64,000 bases of DNA, from NCBI RefSeq assembly GCF_014203795.1, contig NZ_JACHJU010000005.1, forward strand, positions 186,001 through 250,000, in the 5' to 3' direction. Shown here in pieces: positions 17,002-25,402 of the stretch (position 1 is the stretch's first letter; each line of letters begins with the position of its first letter). The notes below the pieces were generated by a model that made no database searches, was not told the DNA's origin, and worked only from the letters and a program-made list of their open reading frames with translations. Position numbers and translations under genes: made by a program. This stretch comes from Streptosporangium album (GTDB lineage Bacteria; Actinomycetota; Actinomycetes; Streptosporangiales; Streptosporangiaceae).

Positions 17002-18849
17002 ATGGGGACAGGCAACTCGCGACGCAGGCTGGCCTTGGCCGCCTGCGCGCTGAGCGGTTCGCTGCTGGCCGGTGCCGGCACCTTCGCCGCCGCATCCGCC
17101 GCGTCCGCGCCGCAGGAGACCACGCTGCGGGTGAAGATGTCGGGCTCGGGCGTCGACACGCTCAACCCGTTCCTCGCCTTCTTTGACGGCGCGTACGACG
17201 TCTTCGCCTCGATCTACCCCACGCTGAACTCGCTGGACGAGAACGGCAAGCCGGGCCCGTACCTGGCGGAGTCGTGGACGCCGTCGGAGGACAAGCTCAC
17301 CTGGACCTTCAAGCTCAGGGACGGTCTGAAGTGGGGCGACGGCAAGCCGCTCACGGCTGAGGACGCCGCCTGGACCCTCAACCTGATCATGACCGACGCG
17401 GTCGCGGGTACCGCCAACGGCTCGCTGGTCAGCAACTTCGAGTCGGTCACCGCGACCGACCCCACGACGCTGGTCATCAAGACCAAGGCGCCGCAGGCCA
17501 ACGTCACCTACGTGAGCATCCCCCGCAGCGGCATCCCGATCGTGCCGAAGCACATCTGGGAGCCGCAGGCCAAGAACCTCAAGGACATCAAGAACGACAC
17601 CTTCCCCGTCGTCGGCTACGGCCCGTGGACGCTCACGGAGTACAAGCCCGAGCAGTACGCGAAGTTCGATGCCAACAAGGACTTCATCCTCGGCAGGCCC
17701 GGCTTCGACCACATGGTCCAGCAGAGCTTCAAGTCGACCGACGCCGCCGTCGCCGCGCTGCGCAGCGGCCAGCTGGACTACATCAACGGCGTGAACCCGA
17801 CCCAGTTCAAGGCGCTGCAGGCGGACAAGAGCCTGCTGACCGCCCAGGAGGTCGGCAACGGCTGGACCGGTGTCGAGGTCAACCACAACGCCCGCACCCG
17901 CACCGGCAAGAAGATCGGCACCGGCCACCCCGCGCTCGGCGACCCGGTGCTGCGCCGCGCGATCGCGCTGGCCACCGACAGGAAGACGCTGGTCACCAAG
18001 GTGCTCGACGGCATGGGCATGGTCGGCTCCGGCTACCTGCCCCCGGCCTGGCCACAGTGGAGCTGGAAGCCGGCCGCGGGCCAGGAGACGCCGTTCGACC
18101 TCGCCCAGGCCGGCAAGATCCTCGACGAGGCCGGCTACACCAAGGGCGCCGACGGCGTCCGCGTCGACCCCAAGAGCGGCAAGTCGCTGGAGCTGCGCCT
18201 CGGCATCCACTCCGACGACACGTACGACGCGGGCATCTCCAGCTACCTCAAGGGCTGGCTGGAGACGATCGGCGTCAAGCTCAAGATCCAGACGCTGAGC
18301 ATGAGCGCGCTCAACAGCGACCTGGCCAAGGGCGACTGGGACCTGCTGATGGACGGCTGGACCACCGGCCCCGACCCGACCTTCCTGCTCGGCATCCAGA
18401 CCTGCGCCACGCTGCCCAAGGACGACGGCACCGGCGGCAACACCGACGCCTTCTTCTGCGACAAGGCCTACGACGAGCTGTTCAAGAAGCAGCTCACCAC
18501 GTTCGACCAGGACGAGCGGGCCAAGGTCGTCGCCGAGATGCAGGACATCCTGTACAAGGCCGACGTCGACCAGATCCACTTCTACGCCACCACCCTCGAC
18601 GTGGCCCGCACCGACACCGTGACCGGCCTGATCACCGGGCAGCCGGACGCGCAGGGCATGTACCCGGCGCAGACCACGTTCTGGAGCTACCTCAAGGCCG
18701 CGCCGCCCGCCGCCAAGACGGCGGCGGCCTCGGCCGAGGAGGAGGGCGGCGGCGGTCCGCTGTGGATCGGCGGCGGCGTCCTGCTCCTCGCGATCGTCGG
18801 CGGCGGGATCGTGCTCAGGCGCCGCTCGGGCGCGGGCGACCGTGAGTAG
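17002..18849 (+). CDS. Peptide ABC transporter substrate-binding protein (SBP_bac_5) with a C-terminal membrane anchor
   Basis: A 615-residue extracellular binding protein of the oligopeptide/dipeptide class. It has a twin-arginine-like export signal (SRRRLALA), an Ala-rich cleavage region, then the family body: LNPFLAFFDGAYDVFASIYP, AESWTPSEDKLTWTFKLRDG, KPLTAEDAAWTLNLI and GIPIVPKHIW. ATG 17002 has AGGAGA six bases upstream. Unusually, it ends with a Gly-rich linker, one hydrophobic helix (GVLLLAIVGGGIVL) and RRRSG. It therefore seems tethered by its C-terminus instead of by an N-terminal lipid; the only early LAAC follows too short a hydrophobic core to be a convincing lipobox. It is first in a six-gene operon. 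Confidence 0.9.
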   Translation: MGTGNSRRRLALAACALSGSLLAGAGTFAAASAASAPQETTLRVKMSGSGVDTLNPFLAFFDGAYDVFASIYPTLNSLDENGKPGPYLAESWTPSEDKLTWTFKLRDGLKWGDGKPLTAEDAAWTLNLIMTDAVAGTANGSLVSNFESVTATDPTTLVIKTKAPQANVTYVSIPRSGIPIVPKHIWEPQAKNLKDIKNDTFPVVGYGPWTLTEYKPEQYAKFDANKDFILGRPGFDHMVQQSFKSTDAAVAALRSGQLDYINGVNPTQFKALQADKSLLTAQEVGNGWTGVEVNHNARTRTGKKIGTGHPALGDPVLRRAIALATDRKTLVTKVLDGMGMVGSGYLPPAWPQWSWKPAAGQETPFDLAQAGKILDEAGYTKGADGVRVDPKSGKSLELRLGIHSDDTYDAGISSYLKGWLETIGVKLKIQTLSMSALNSDLAKGDWDLLMDGWTTGPDPTFLLGIQTCATLPKDDGTGGNTDAFFCDKAYDELFKKQLTTFDQDERAKVVAEMQDILYKADVDQIHFYATTLDVARTDTVTGLITGQPDAQGMYPAQTTFWSYLKAAPPAAKTAAASAEEEGGGGPLWIGGGVLLLAIVGGGIVLRRRSGAGDRE

Positions 18850-19882
18850 CCTCACCGCCCCGGGCCCGGCCAAGGTCAAGGGGCAGGGGGTCAAGCGGTC
18901 GGATCTTCTGCCCTACCTGGGCTCGAAGCTGGTCGCGGCCCTGGTCAGCTTCTTCGTCACGCTGGTCATCGGCTTCGTGATCTTCAGTCTGATGCCGGCC
19001 GACCCGGTCCGCACCCTGACCAGGGGCCGCCCCACGAGCGAGGCCCAGCTCGCCCAGATCCGCGTCCAGCTCGGCCTGGACGACCCGGTCTGGGAGCGGT
19101 TCCTCACCTTCGTCGGCAACACGCTCAAGGGCGAGCTCGGCTACTCCTGGCAGTTCCAGCAGTCGGTCTCGTCGCTGGTGGCCGACCGGCTCGGGCCGAC
19201 CCTGCTGCTCATGGGCACGGCCGCGGTCCTGTCGATCGCGCTCGGCCTGTGGCTGGGCATCCGCAGCGGCTGGCGGCACGGCAGCCTGTTCGACCGGATC
19301 GCCTCCAGCGCCTCGCTCACGCTGTGGTCGGTGCCGACGTTCTGGCTCGGCATGATCCTGCTGGTCACCTTCAGCGTGGGCATCGGCCCGATCCCGAGCC
19401 TGTTCCCCGCGGGCGGGATGGCCGACCCCTCGCTGCCGCAGGAGGGCTGGACCCACGTCGTCGACGTGGCCAGGCACCTGGTACTGCCCTGCCTGACCAT
19501 GGTGCTGGTGGTCTTCGCCCAGTACGTCACGGTGATGCGCACCTCGATCATCGACGAGATGGGCAGCCCCTACCTGCTGACCGCCAGGGCCAAGGGCCTG
19601 ACCGACGACGCCGTACGACGGCGCCACGCGGTGCCGAACGCACTGCTGCCCTCGGTCACGATGATCTTCATGCACCTCGGCATCCTGGTCAGCGGCGCGA
19701 TCACGGTCGAGGCCGTCTACTCCTGGCCAGGCCTCGGCTACCTGACCTACGAGGCGCTCAAGATCCCCGACCTGCCCCTGCTCCAGGGCACCTTCATCGT
19801 CTTCAGCGCGAGTGTGATCATCATGAACCTCCTGGCGGATGTGGTCTACCGCTTCCTCGACCCGAGAGTGCGAGCCCAATGA
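18842..19882 (+). CDS. Peptide ABC transporter permease (DppB/OppB type)
   Basis: A 346-residue inner-membrane permease with six predicted helices. The GTG start at 18842 overlaps the end of the binding-protein gene by 8 bp. It shows the DppB-type features: VIFSLMPADPVRTLTRGR after helix 1, LGLDDPVWERFLTFV, the GELGYSW segment, then the EAA loop YLLTARAKGLTDDAV, which contacts the ATPase, and the final AVYSWPGLGYL motif. It pairs with the permease at 19908. The long soluble N-terminus (about 25 residues) is slightly more than usual. Confidence 0.9.
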   Translation: MSSLTAPGPAKVKGQGVKRSDLLPYLGSKLVAALVSFFVTLVIGFVIFSLMPADPVRTLTRGRPTSEAQLAQIRVQLGLDDPVWERFLTFVGNTLKGELGYSWQFQQSVSSLVADRLGPTLLLMGTAAVLSIALGLWLGIRSGWRHGSLFDRIASSASLTLWSVPTFWLGMILLVTFSVGIGPIPSLFPAGGMADPSLPQEGWTHVVDVARHLVLPCLTMVLVVFAQYVTVMRTSIIDEMGSPYLLTARAKGLTDDAVRRRHAVPNALLPSVTMIFMHLGILVSGAITVEAVYSWPGLGYLTYEALKIPDLPLLQGTFIVFSASVIIMNLLADVVYRFLDPRVRAQ

Positions 19883-19907
19883 AGTGCCTTCACCCGGGCG
19901 GTGTCCG

Positions 19908-20807
19908 ATGACCGCCGCCACACACGCCCCGGCCGCTCTCGAAGTCCCACGCCACCATGCGTTCGGCCGGTTCTGCCGCGCCTACGCCAAGCGGCCCGCC
20001 GGCCTGGCCGGGCTCGGCCTGCTCGTCGCCTTCGGCGTGCTGGCCCTGGTCGCGCCGCTGTTCATCGGCGACGACCAGCTCAACGTGATCAAGGTGGACG
20101 GCCCGCAGCTCTCGCCGCCCGTCGACGGCTACCCGCTCGGCACCGACCAGGCGGGCCGCTCGGTCCTGCTGCTGGTCATCTGGGGCGCACGCGAGTCGCT
20201 CAGCATCGGCATCATCGCCACCGCGCTCACCGTGGTCCTCGGCAGCGCGGTCGGCCTGCTGGCCGGGCACTACCAGGGCCGGATCGGCCAGAGCCTGATG
20301 CACGTGACCGACTGGTTCATCGCGCTGCCCAGCCTGCCGCTGGCCATCTCGCTGTCGGCCGTGCTCGGCCAGGGCGCGGCGTCGATCACGATCGCCATCG
20401 CGGTCACCTCGTGGACCGCGACCGCCCGCCTCGTGCGCGCCCAGACGCTCGCCGTCGAGGCGAGGCCCTTCATCGAGCGGGCCAAGGTGCTGGGCGCGGG
20501 CAACACGCAGATCATGATCAGGCACGTGCTGCCCAACGTCATGCCGCTGATCCTGGTCTCCAGCACGCTCACCGTCGCCTCGGCGATCCTGTCGGAGGCC
20601 ACGCTGACCTTCCTCGGCCTCGGCGATCCGACCAGCGTGACCTGGGGTTCGATGCTCCAGGCGGCGTTCGCGGGCGGCGCGGTCACCGCGGGCGCGTGGT
20701 GGTACCTCCTACCGCCGGGCATCGCGATCCTCATCGTCGTGCTCGGCTTCACGCTCGTCGGCCGCGCCGTCGAGCACGTGCTCAACCCGAGGATGGTGGG
20801 CCGATGA
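19908..20807 (+). CDS. Peptide ABC transporter permease (DppC/OppC type)
   Basis: A 299-residue membrane protein, second half of the heterodimeric channel. Diagnostic parts are YPLGTDQAGRSVLLLVIWGA (the family GTDxxGRD-like loop, here with Ser after Arg), TDWFIALPSLPLAISLSAVL, the EAA loop FIERAKVLGAGNTQIMIRHV and LSEATLTFLGLGDP. I chose ATG 19908, 25 bp after the DppB stop; the open frame extends upstream only over the end of that gene. Its TGA overlaps the ATG of the next ATPase gene. Confidence 0.9.
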   Translation: MTAATHAPAALEVPRHHAFGRFCRAYAKRPAGLAGLGLLVAFGVLALVAPLFIGDDQLNVIKVDGPQLSPPVDGYPLGTDQAGRSVLLLVIWGARESLSIGIIATALTVVLGSAVGLLAGHYQGRIGQSLMHVTDWFIALPSLPLAISLSAVLGQGAASITIAIAVTSWTATARLVRAQTLAVEARPFIERAKVLGAGNTQIMIRHVLPNVMPLILVSSTLTVASAILSEATLTFLGLGDPTSVTWGSMLQAAFAGGAVTAGAWWYLLPPGIAILIVVLGFTLVGRAVEHVLNPRMVGR

Positions 20808-21835
20808 CGGCGAGGGACCAGACCCAGGCGCCGGAGGGGCAGGCCAGGGTTCCGATGCTCGATGTGCGAGACCTGCGGGTGACCTACCGCAACGGCGAGC
20901 GCACCGTGCCCGCCGTACGCGGCGTGAGCTTCACCCTCGACCGCGGCCAGACCCTCGGCGTCGCGGGGGAGTCGGGCTCGGGCAAGTCCACGATGGCGCT
21001 CAGCCTGCTGCGGCTGCTGGCCCCCTCCGCCCAGGTGAGCGGCGAGGTGCTGTTCGAGGGCGAGGACCTGCTGACCGCCAGGTGGGCGCGGCTGCGCGCG
21101 GTGCGCTGGTCGGCGGCCTCCGTGGTGTTCCAGGGCGCGATGAGCGCGCTCAATCCGGTGCGCACGATCTGCGAGCAGATCTGCGAGCCCATCCTGCTGC
21201 ACGAGAAGATCGGGCAGAAGGCGGCACGCAAGCGGGCGGCCGAGCTGCTCGACAGCGTCGGCGTGCCGTCGCGGAGGTCCGGCTCCTACCCGCACGAGTT
21301 CTCCGGCGGCCAGCGCCAGCGCATCATGATCGCGATGTCGCTGGCCTGCCGGCCCGACCTGATCATCGCCGACGAGCCGACCACCGCGCTCGACGTCATG
21401 GTCCAGGCGCAGGTGCTGGAGCTGCTCGGCGAGCTGGTGCGCGAGTCGGGCATCGGCGTCATCATGATCAGCCACGACCTGTCGGTGCTGTCGCACATGT
21501 GCGAGCGACTGGCCGTCATGTACGCGGGACAGATCGCCGAGATCGGCCCGTCCAAGCAGCTCATCGCCGAGCCGCGGCACCCCTACACGCGGGCGCTCGG
21601 CCGGGCCTTCCCGACGATCGGCGACCCGGCCTCGCGGCTCGCGCCCGCCGGGCTGCCCGGCGATCCACCCACCCCGCCCGAGCTGGCCAGGCTCAGCGAG
21701 GGCAGGGGCTGCGCCTTCGAGCCGCGCTGCCCCGAGGCCGTGGCGGCCTGCCGTACCGAGACCGTGGAGCTGTGGCCGAGCGGCCCGCAACGCGAGGCCG
21801 CATGCCTGCGCGTGCTGGAAGGGAGCGGGGCATGA
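20804..21835 (+). CDS. Peptide ABC transporter ATP-binding protein (DppD/OppD type)
   Basis: A 343-residue cytosolic ATPase that drives the importer. Walker A GESGSGKST is at about residues 55-63, the Q-loop in VVFQGAMSALNP, signature FSGGQRQR near 166, Walker B LIIADEPTTALD near 187 and the switch His in MISHDLSVL. The C-terminal oligopeptide-transporter domain has the four-Cys cluster characteristic of the family (CAFEPRCPEAVAAC and a last Cys), which can hold an Fe-S centre. The start ATG overlaps the previous stop (ATGA). Confidence 0.93.
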   Translation: MTARDQTQAPEGQARVPMLDVRDLRVTYRNGERTVPAVRGVSFTLDRGQTLGVAGESGSGKSTMALSLLRLLAPSAQVSGEVLFEGEDLLTARWARLRAVRWSAASVVFQGAMSALNPVRTICEQICEPILLHEKIGQKAARKRAAELLDSVGVPSRRSGSYPHEFSGGQRQRIMIAMSLACRPDLIIADEPTTALDVMVQAQVLELLGELVRESGIGVIMISHDLSVLSHMCERLAVMYAGQIAEIGPSKQLIAEPRHPYTRALGRAFPTIGDPASRLAPAGLPGDPPTPPELARLSEGRGCAFEPRCPEAVAACRTETVELWPSGPQREAACLRVLEGSGA

Positions 21836-22785
21836 AACCCGTGCTCGAAGTCCGCGACCTGATGGTCACCTACCCGGCGCGCAGGGGCGCCGCGCCCGCG
21901 CACGCCGTCGACGGGGTGAATCTGCAGGTAGGGCAGGGCGAGATCGTCGCGCTCGTCGGCGAGTCGGGATGCGGCAAGTCCACACTGGCCAGAGCCCTGG
22001 TCGGGCTGGTCAAGCCGACCAGCGGCCAGGTGCTGAGCGACGGCGAGCCCCTCGGCTACTCCGCCGCCGCGCTGAAGGCCTACCGCCGCCACACCCAGCT
22101 CGTCCTGCAGGACCCGGGCGGCGCGCTCAACCCCAGGCAGAACGTCTTCGACGCCGTCGCCGAAGGGCCCAGGCTGCACGGCCTGACCGATCGGCTCGGC
22201 GAGCGGGTGCACACGGCGCTGGCCAAGGCCGGGCTGCGGCCGCCCGAGGAGTTCGCGGGACGTTTCCCGCACGAGATGTCCGGCGGCCAGCAGCAGCGCG
22301 TCGTCATCGCGGGGGCGCTCGCGCTCGAACCTTCGGTCATCGTCGCCGACGAGCCGGTGGCCTCGCTCGACGCCTCGGTCAGGGGCGAGATCCTCAAGCT
22401 GATCCTGGAGCTGCGGGACTCGCTCGGCCTGTCCGCGCTGATCGTCAGCCACGACCTCGGCCTGGCCTGGAACATCGCCGACAGGGTCGCGGTCATGTAC
22501 CTCGGCAGGATCGTCGAGACCGGCACGGTCGAGGAGGTCCTGCTGCGCCCCAAGCACCCCTACACCAGGGCGCTACTGTCGGTGCTGCCCGAGTCGGGGG
22601 AGCCGCCCGTGTTGCTCACCGGTGAGCCGCCGGATCCGACCTCCGTCCCCGGCGGCTGCCGCTTCCACCCCCGATGCCCGCTCAGGGCGGCAGAGCAGGA
22701 CGCGCTGTGCGACAGCCGCGACCTGCCCGTCCTGACCGGCGACCCGTCGCCCTCCAGCCTTGCCGCCTGCCACCTCGTCCACTGA
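21832..22785 (+). CDS. Peptide ABC transporter ATP-binding protein (DppF/OppF type)
   Basis: A 317-residue partner ATPase. It has Walker A GESGCGKST near residues 43-51, a Q-loop (LVLQDPGGALNPR), signature MSGGQQQRVVIA near 149, Walker B VIVADEPVASLD near 168 and switch ISH-like VSHDLGLAW. The C-terminal domain again carries clustered cysteines (CRFHPRCPL, then two more). ATGA overlap with the upstream gene and a 12-bp gap to the LD-carboxypeptidase show one operon. Two distinct ATPases plus two permeases is the normal Dpp/Opp arrangement. Confidence 0.93.
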   Translation: MKPVLEVRDLMVTYPARRGAAPAHAVDGVNLQVGQGEIVALVGESGCGKSTLARALVGLVKPTSGQVLSDGEPLGYSAAALKAYRRHTQLVLQDPGGALNPRQNVFDAVAEGPRLHGLTDRLGERVHTALAKAGLRPPEEFAGRFPHEMSGGQQQRVVIAGALALEPSVIVADEPVASLDASVRGEILKLILELRDSLGLSALIVSHDLGLAWNIADRVAVMYLGRIVETGTVEEVLLRPKHPYTRALLSVLPESGEPPVLLTGEPPDPTSVPGGCRFHPRCPLRAAEQDALCDSRDLPVLTGDPSPSSLAACHLVH

Positions 22786-22797
22786 AGGAGTTCTTCG

Positions 22798-23730
22798 ATG
22801 ACCGCTTTCCTCCGTCCGCCCGCCCTGCGACCCGGCGCCCGCGTCGCCGTCATCGCCGCCAGCAGCCCGCCCAACCAGGCCAATCTGGACCGCGGCCTGG
22901 TGGCGATGGAAGAGGTCGGCCTCAAGCCCGAGGTGTTCGCCTCCTCACGGGTCGGCGGGACCGAGTACGACTACCTGGCGGGCGACGACGTCCTGCGGGC
23001 GAGCGACCTGACCAGGGCGCTCGGCGACCCGGCCTTCGACGCGGTCTTCTGCGCCGGCGGCGGGTACGGCATGCAGCGCACGCTGGAACTGGTCGACTGG
23101 TCGAAGATCGACGCGGCCAGGCCGAAGGTCGTGGTGGGCTACTCCGATGTGACCGCGCTGCTGGAGGCGATCGCCGTCAAGCTCGGCTGGGCGTCGCTGT
23201 TCGGGCCCATGGTCGCCTGCGACGGCTTCTACGAGGGGCCGGGCGAGTATGACTTCGACGAGCTGATGAAGCTGCTCTTCCGCCCGGAGACGGTGACCGA
23301 GCTGGTCTTCCCCGACGCCAGGACCGTCGTACCCGGCGTCGCGGAGGGACACACGCTGGGCGGCACGGCCACGCTGCTGGCCGCCTCGCTCGGCACCGAC
23401 ACCTCGCTGCCCGCCCGGGGGGCGATCCTCTTCCTTGAGGACGTGGACGAGGAGCTGTTCCGGATGGACCGCTACATCACCCAGCTCCGCCGAGCCACCT
23501 ACAGCGACGGTGTGGCCGGGATCCTGCTCGGCACGTTCACCAACTGCGGCGAGCCGCGCGACGTGGAGCGCATGCTGGTGGAGCGGCTGAGCGACCTCGG
23601 GGTGCCGGTCCTCGCCGGGGCCGACATCGGGCACGGGATCTCGATGCAGACCTACCCGATCGGGGTCAGGGCCCAGCTCGACACTGAGGCGGGCAGGCTG
23701 CGCTTCCTGGAACCGGTGCTCACGCCCTGA
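22798..23730 (+). CDS. S66-family muramoyltetrapeptide (LD-) carboxypeptidase
   Basis: A 310-residue cytosolic peptidase predicted to cut the L-Lys/DAP-D-Ala bond in recycled murein tetrapeptides. The Ser-Glu-His triad is visible: GYSDVTALL with Ser near residue 115, FLEDVDEELFRMDRYITQL with Glu near 212, and GADIGHGISMQTYPIG with His near 277. The N-terminal GARVAVIAASSPP and the GGGYGMQRTLELVDW segment are also typical. It is last in the peptide-importer operon (ribosome site AAGGAG, 12-bp gap). This supports uptake of cell-wall peptides by the transporter, though general peptide uptake is possible. A perfect hairpin terminator follows. Confidence 0.92.
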   Translation: MTAFLRPPALRPGARVAVIAASSPPNQANLDRGLVAMEEVGLKPEVFASSRVGGTEYDYLAGDDVLRASDLTRALGDPAFDAVFCAGGGYGMQRTLELVDWSKIDAARPKVVVGYSDVTALLEAIAVKLGWASLFGPMVACDGFYEGPGEYDFDELMKLLFRPETVTELVFPDARTVVPGVAEGHTLGGTATLLAASLGTDTSLPARGAILFLEDVDEELFRMDRYITQLRRATYSDGVAGILLGTFTNCGEPRDVERMLVERLSDLGVPVLAGADIGHGISMQTYPIGVRAQLDTEAGRLRFLEPVLTP

Positions 23731-23765
23731 GGGCCATGACGGCGCACGGTGGATCACGCACCGTC

Positions 23766-23789
23766 AGGACCCCGGCCCCCCGGGGTCCT
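23766..23789 (+). terminator. Terminator of the peptide transporter operon
   Basis: AGGACCCCGG and CCGGGGTCCT form a perfect 10-bp stem with a CCCC loop, 35 bp after the LD-carboxypeptidase stop, ending with TT. Confidence 0.8.
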
Positions 23790-23809
23790 TCCCAAATGCC
23801 CCGGAAACA

Positions 23810-24180
23810 TTGCTCACAAGCCAGATGGGGAGTGCCGGTCACCGACTTGCCGTCGGTGGTCGTAATGGGCTCTGGGTCCGGCCGCTTTGAGGGAAGCGAA
23901 CGCCCACACGTAGCCGGCGGCGGCCAGCCGCTGGTTCTTGACCTTACGGTGGCCGACCATGGGTGGGCTTGCCGGAGGCGCGGGTGATCGGCGCAGCTCC
24001 GGCGTATGCCTTCAGAGCACGGGCGTCGGCGAACCGGTCGCGGTCATCGCCGATCTCGGCCAGCACCCGGGCCCCGGTCAGATCGGCCAGACCCGGGAAG
24101 CTGGTGATGATGGCGGCGATCGTGAGGGGGTGGCGGCGCTCGCCGCGATCGCCATACGGCTTGATCCAACAAACCACCGC
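23810..24180 (-). pseudogene. IS110-family transposase C-terminal relic
   Basis: On the minus strand, ITSFPGLADLTGARVLAEIG then DRFADARALKAYAGAAPITR is the conserved C-terminal (Transposase_20) domain of IS110-type transposases. The frame stops at 23944 and resumes in another frame as KNQRLAAAGYVWAFASLKAA then RAHYDHRRQ, so at least one frameshift is present. The upstream half is cut off exactly where the IS630 element begins (TA at 24181), and the matching half is not on its other side. Confidence 0.75.
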
Positions 24181-25402
24181 TAGTGCTTCGTTCCTCTTTG
24201 CATGGGTAGGTTTTGTTCCCAAAGGGTGCTGACCTGCTGTGTGGAGGCGAGCACGGTGCCGAAGTTTCTGCGGGCCCGTCCGCTGCAAGACGAGGCGGAG
24301 GCCAAGAAGGTTCATCAGCTCGCTCGGGCCCGGCATGCCCCGGCCGATTGGATCGAGCGAGCCCGGATCATCACGCTGAGCTGGGACGGACTGGGAGTCC
24401 CGGCGATCGCAGCCGAGATCGGCTGCCATGAAAAGAAGGTGCGCCGCTGGCTGCACCGGTTCAACGCCGACGGCCTCGATGGACTGGGTGACCGTCCCGG
24501 AGTGGGGCGCAAGCGGCGGATCACCGAAGAGCAGCGCTCGGCCATCATCGCGCTGGCCCGGTCGGCGCCGCCCGGGCGCCTGGTCCGCGATGCGGCCGGG
24601 GAGCTGTCAGCCGCCGATGAGGACAAGCCGGCGGAGTGGACCTTGGACACCCTCACCCAGGCGGCCCAGGAGGCCGGGATCGAGGTGCATCGCAGCCAGG
24701 TACGGCGCATCCTGCTGGCCGAGGGGGTGCGCTGGCGCCATACCCGCAGCTGGGTGACCAGCCGGGATCCGGAATTCGCCCCAAAAGGACGGCCATCGTG
24801 GAGCTCTACACCGCCCCGCCGGAGGGCTCCACGGTGATCTGCGCCGACGAACTCGGACCGGTGATCCCGCGCACCTTCCCACCCTCGCCCGCCTGGTCGC
24901 CCGACGGCCATCGGATCAAAGCCGAGCTGGACTACTCGCGCGGCCCGGAGAAGACCTGGGTCTATGGCGGGCTCCGCGTCGCCGACGGCGCCGCGGTCAC
25001 CATGACCGCCGCCTCCCGCAACAGCGACCACTACCAACGGTTTCTCCAGCAGGTGGAAGAGGCCAACCCGCACGGCCAGATCGTCGTCATCACCGACAAC
25101 CTCTCCAGTCACAACAGCGTCTCCACCCGCACGTGGCTGATCGACCACCCCCGCATCCGGCAGGTGTTCATCCCGGTCGGCGCGTGCTGGCTCAACCTGC
25201 AAGAGGGCTGGTGGCGCCTGTTCCGCAAGACCGCTCTGGCCGGGACCTCCTTCGCCGATCCCGATGAGATCGACCACGCCACCCGCGTTGCCACCGCCCA
25301 GCTCAACGCCCGCGCCCGCCCCTGGATCTGGGGACGCCTCCAGCCCACACCTCGCTCATACCGCCGCCACTTCGTGTACACCCTTTGAGGAACGCAGCAC
25401 TA
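24181..25402 (+). mobile_element. IS630-family element, copy 1 of a tandem pair
   Basis: The unit is 1220 bp, starts TAGTGCTTCGTTCCTC and ends GAGGAACGCAGCACTA: 16-bp inverted ends with one mismatch, and TA at the outer edges as expected for TA-targeting IS630/mariner-type elements. The element carries one transposase split in two frames. It is inserted in an IS110 relic. The final TA (25401-25402) is shared with the next copy. Confidence 0.9.
24256..25388 (+). CDS. IS630-family DDE transposase, made by -1 frameshift
   Basis: The GTG at 24256 has TGGAGG eight bases upstream. ORF A (N-terminal helix-turn-helix: GVPAIAAEIGCHEKKVRRWL, then winged-helix DNA-binding domains) runs to 24837. ORF B, which encodes the DDE domain, is in the -1 frame. 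The overlap contains C-CCA-AAA at 24780-24786 in the correct phase for X-XXY-YYZ slippage. A shift there gives a continuous protein of about 377 residues continuing AGG-ACG. The catalytic motifs are in ORF B: ICADELGPV, VVITDNLSSHNS and WLNLQEGWWRLF. The identical second copy suggests recent activity. Confidence 0.85.

Noticed and set aside
19901-20803. Upstream extension of the DppD-type frame
   Set aside because: It overlaps the DppC-type permease completely and is Arg-rich shadow; the ATGA overlap at 20804 is the natural start.
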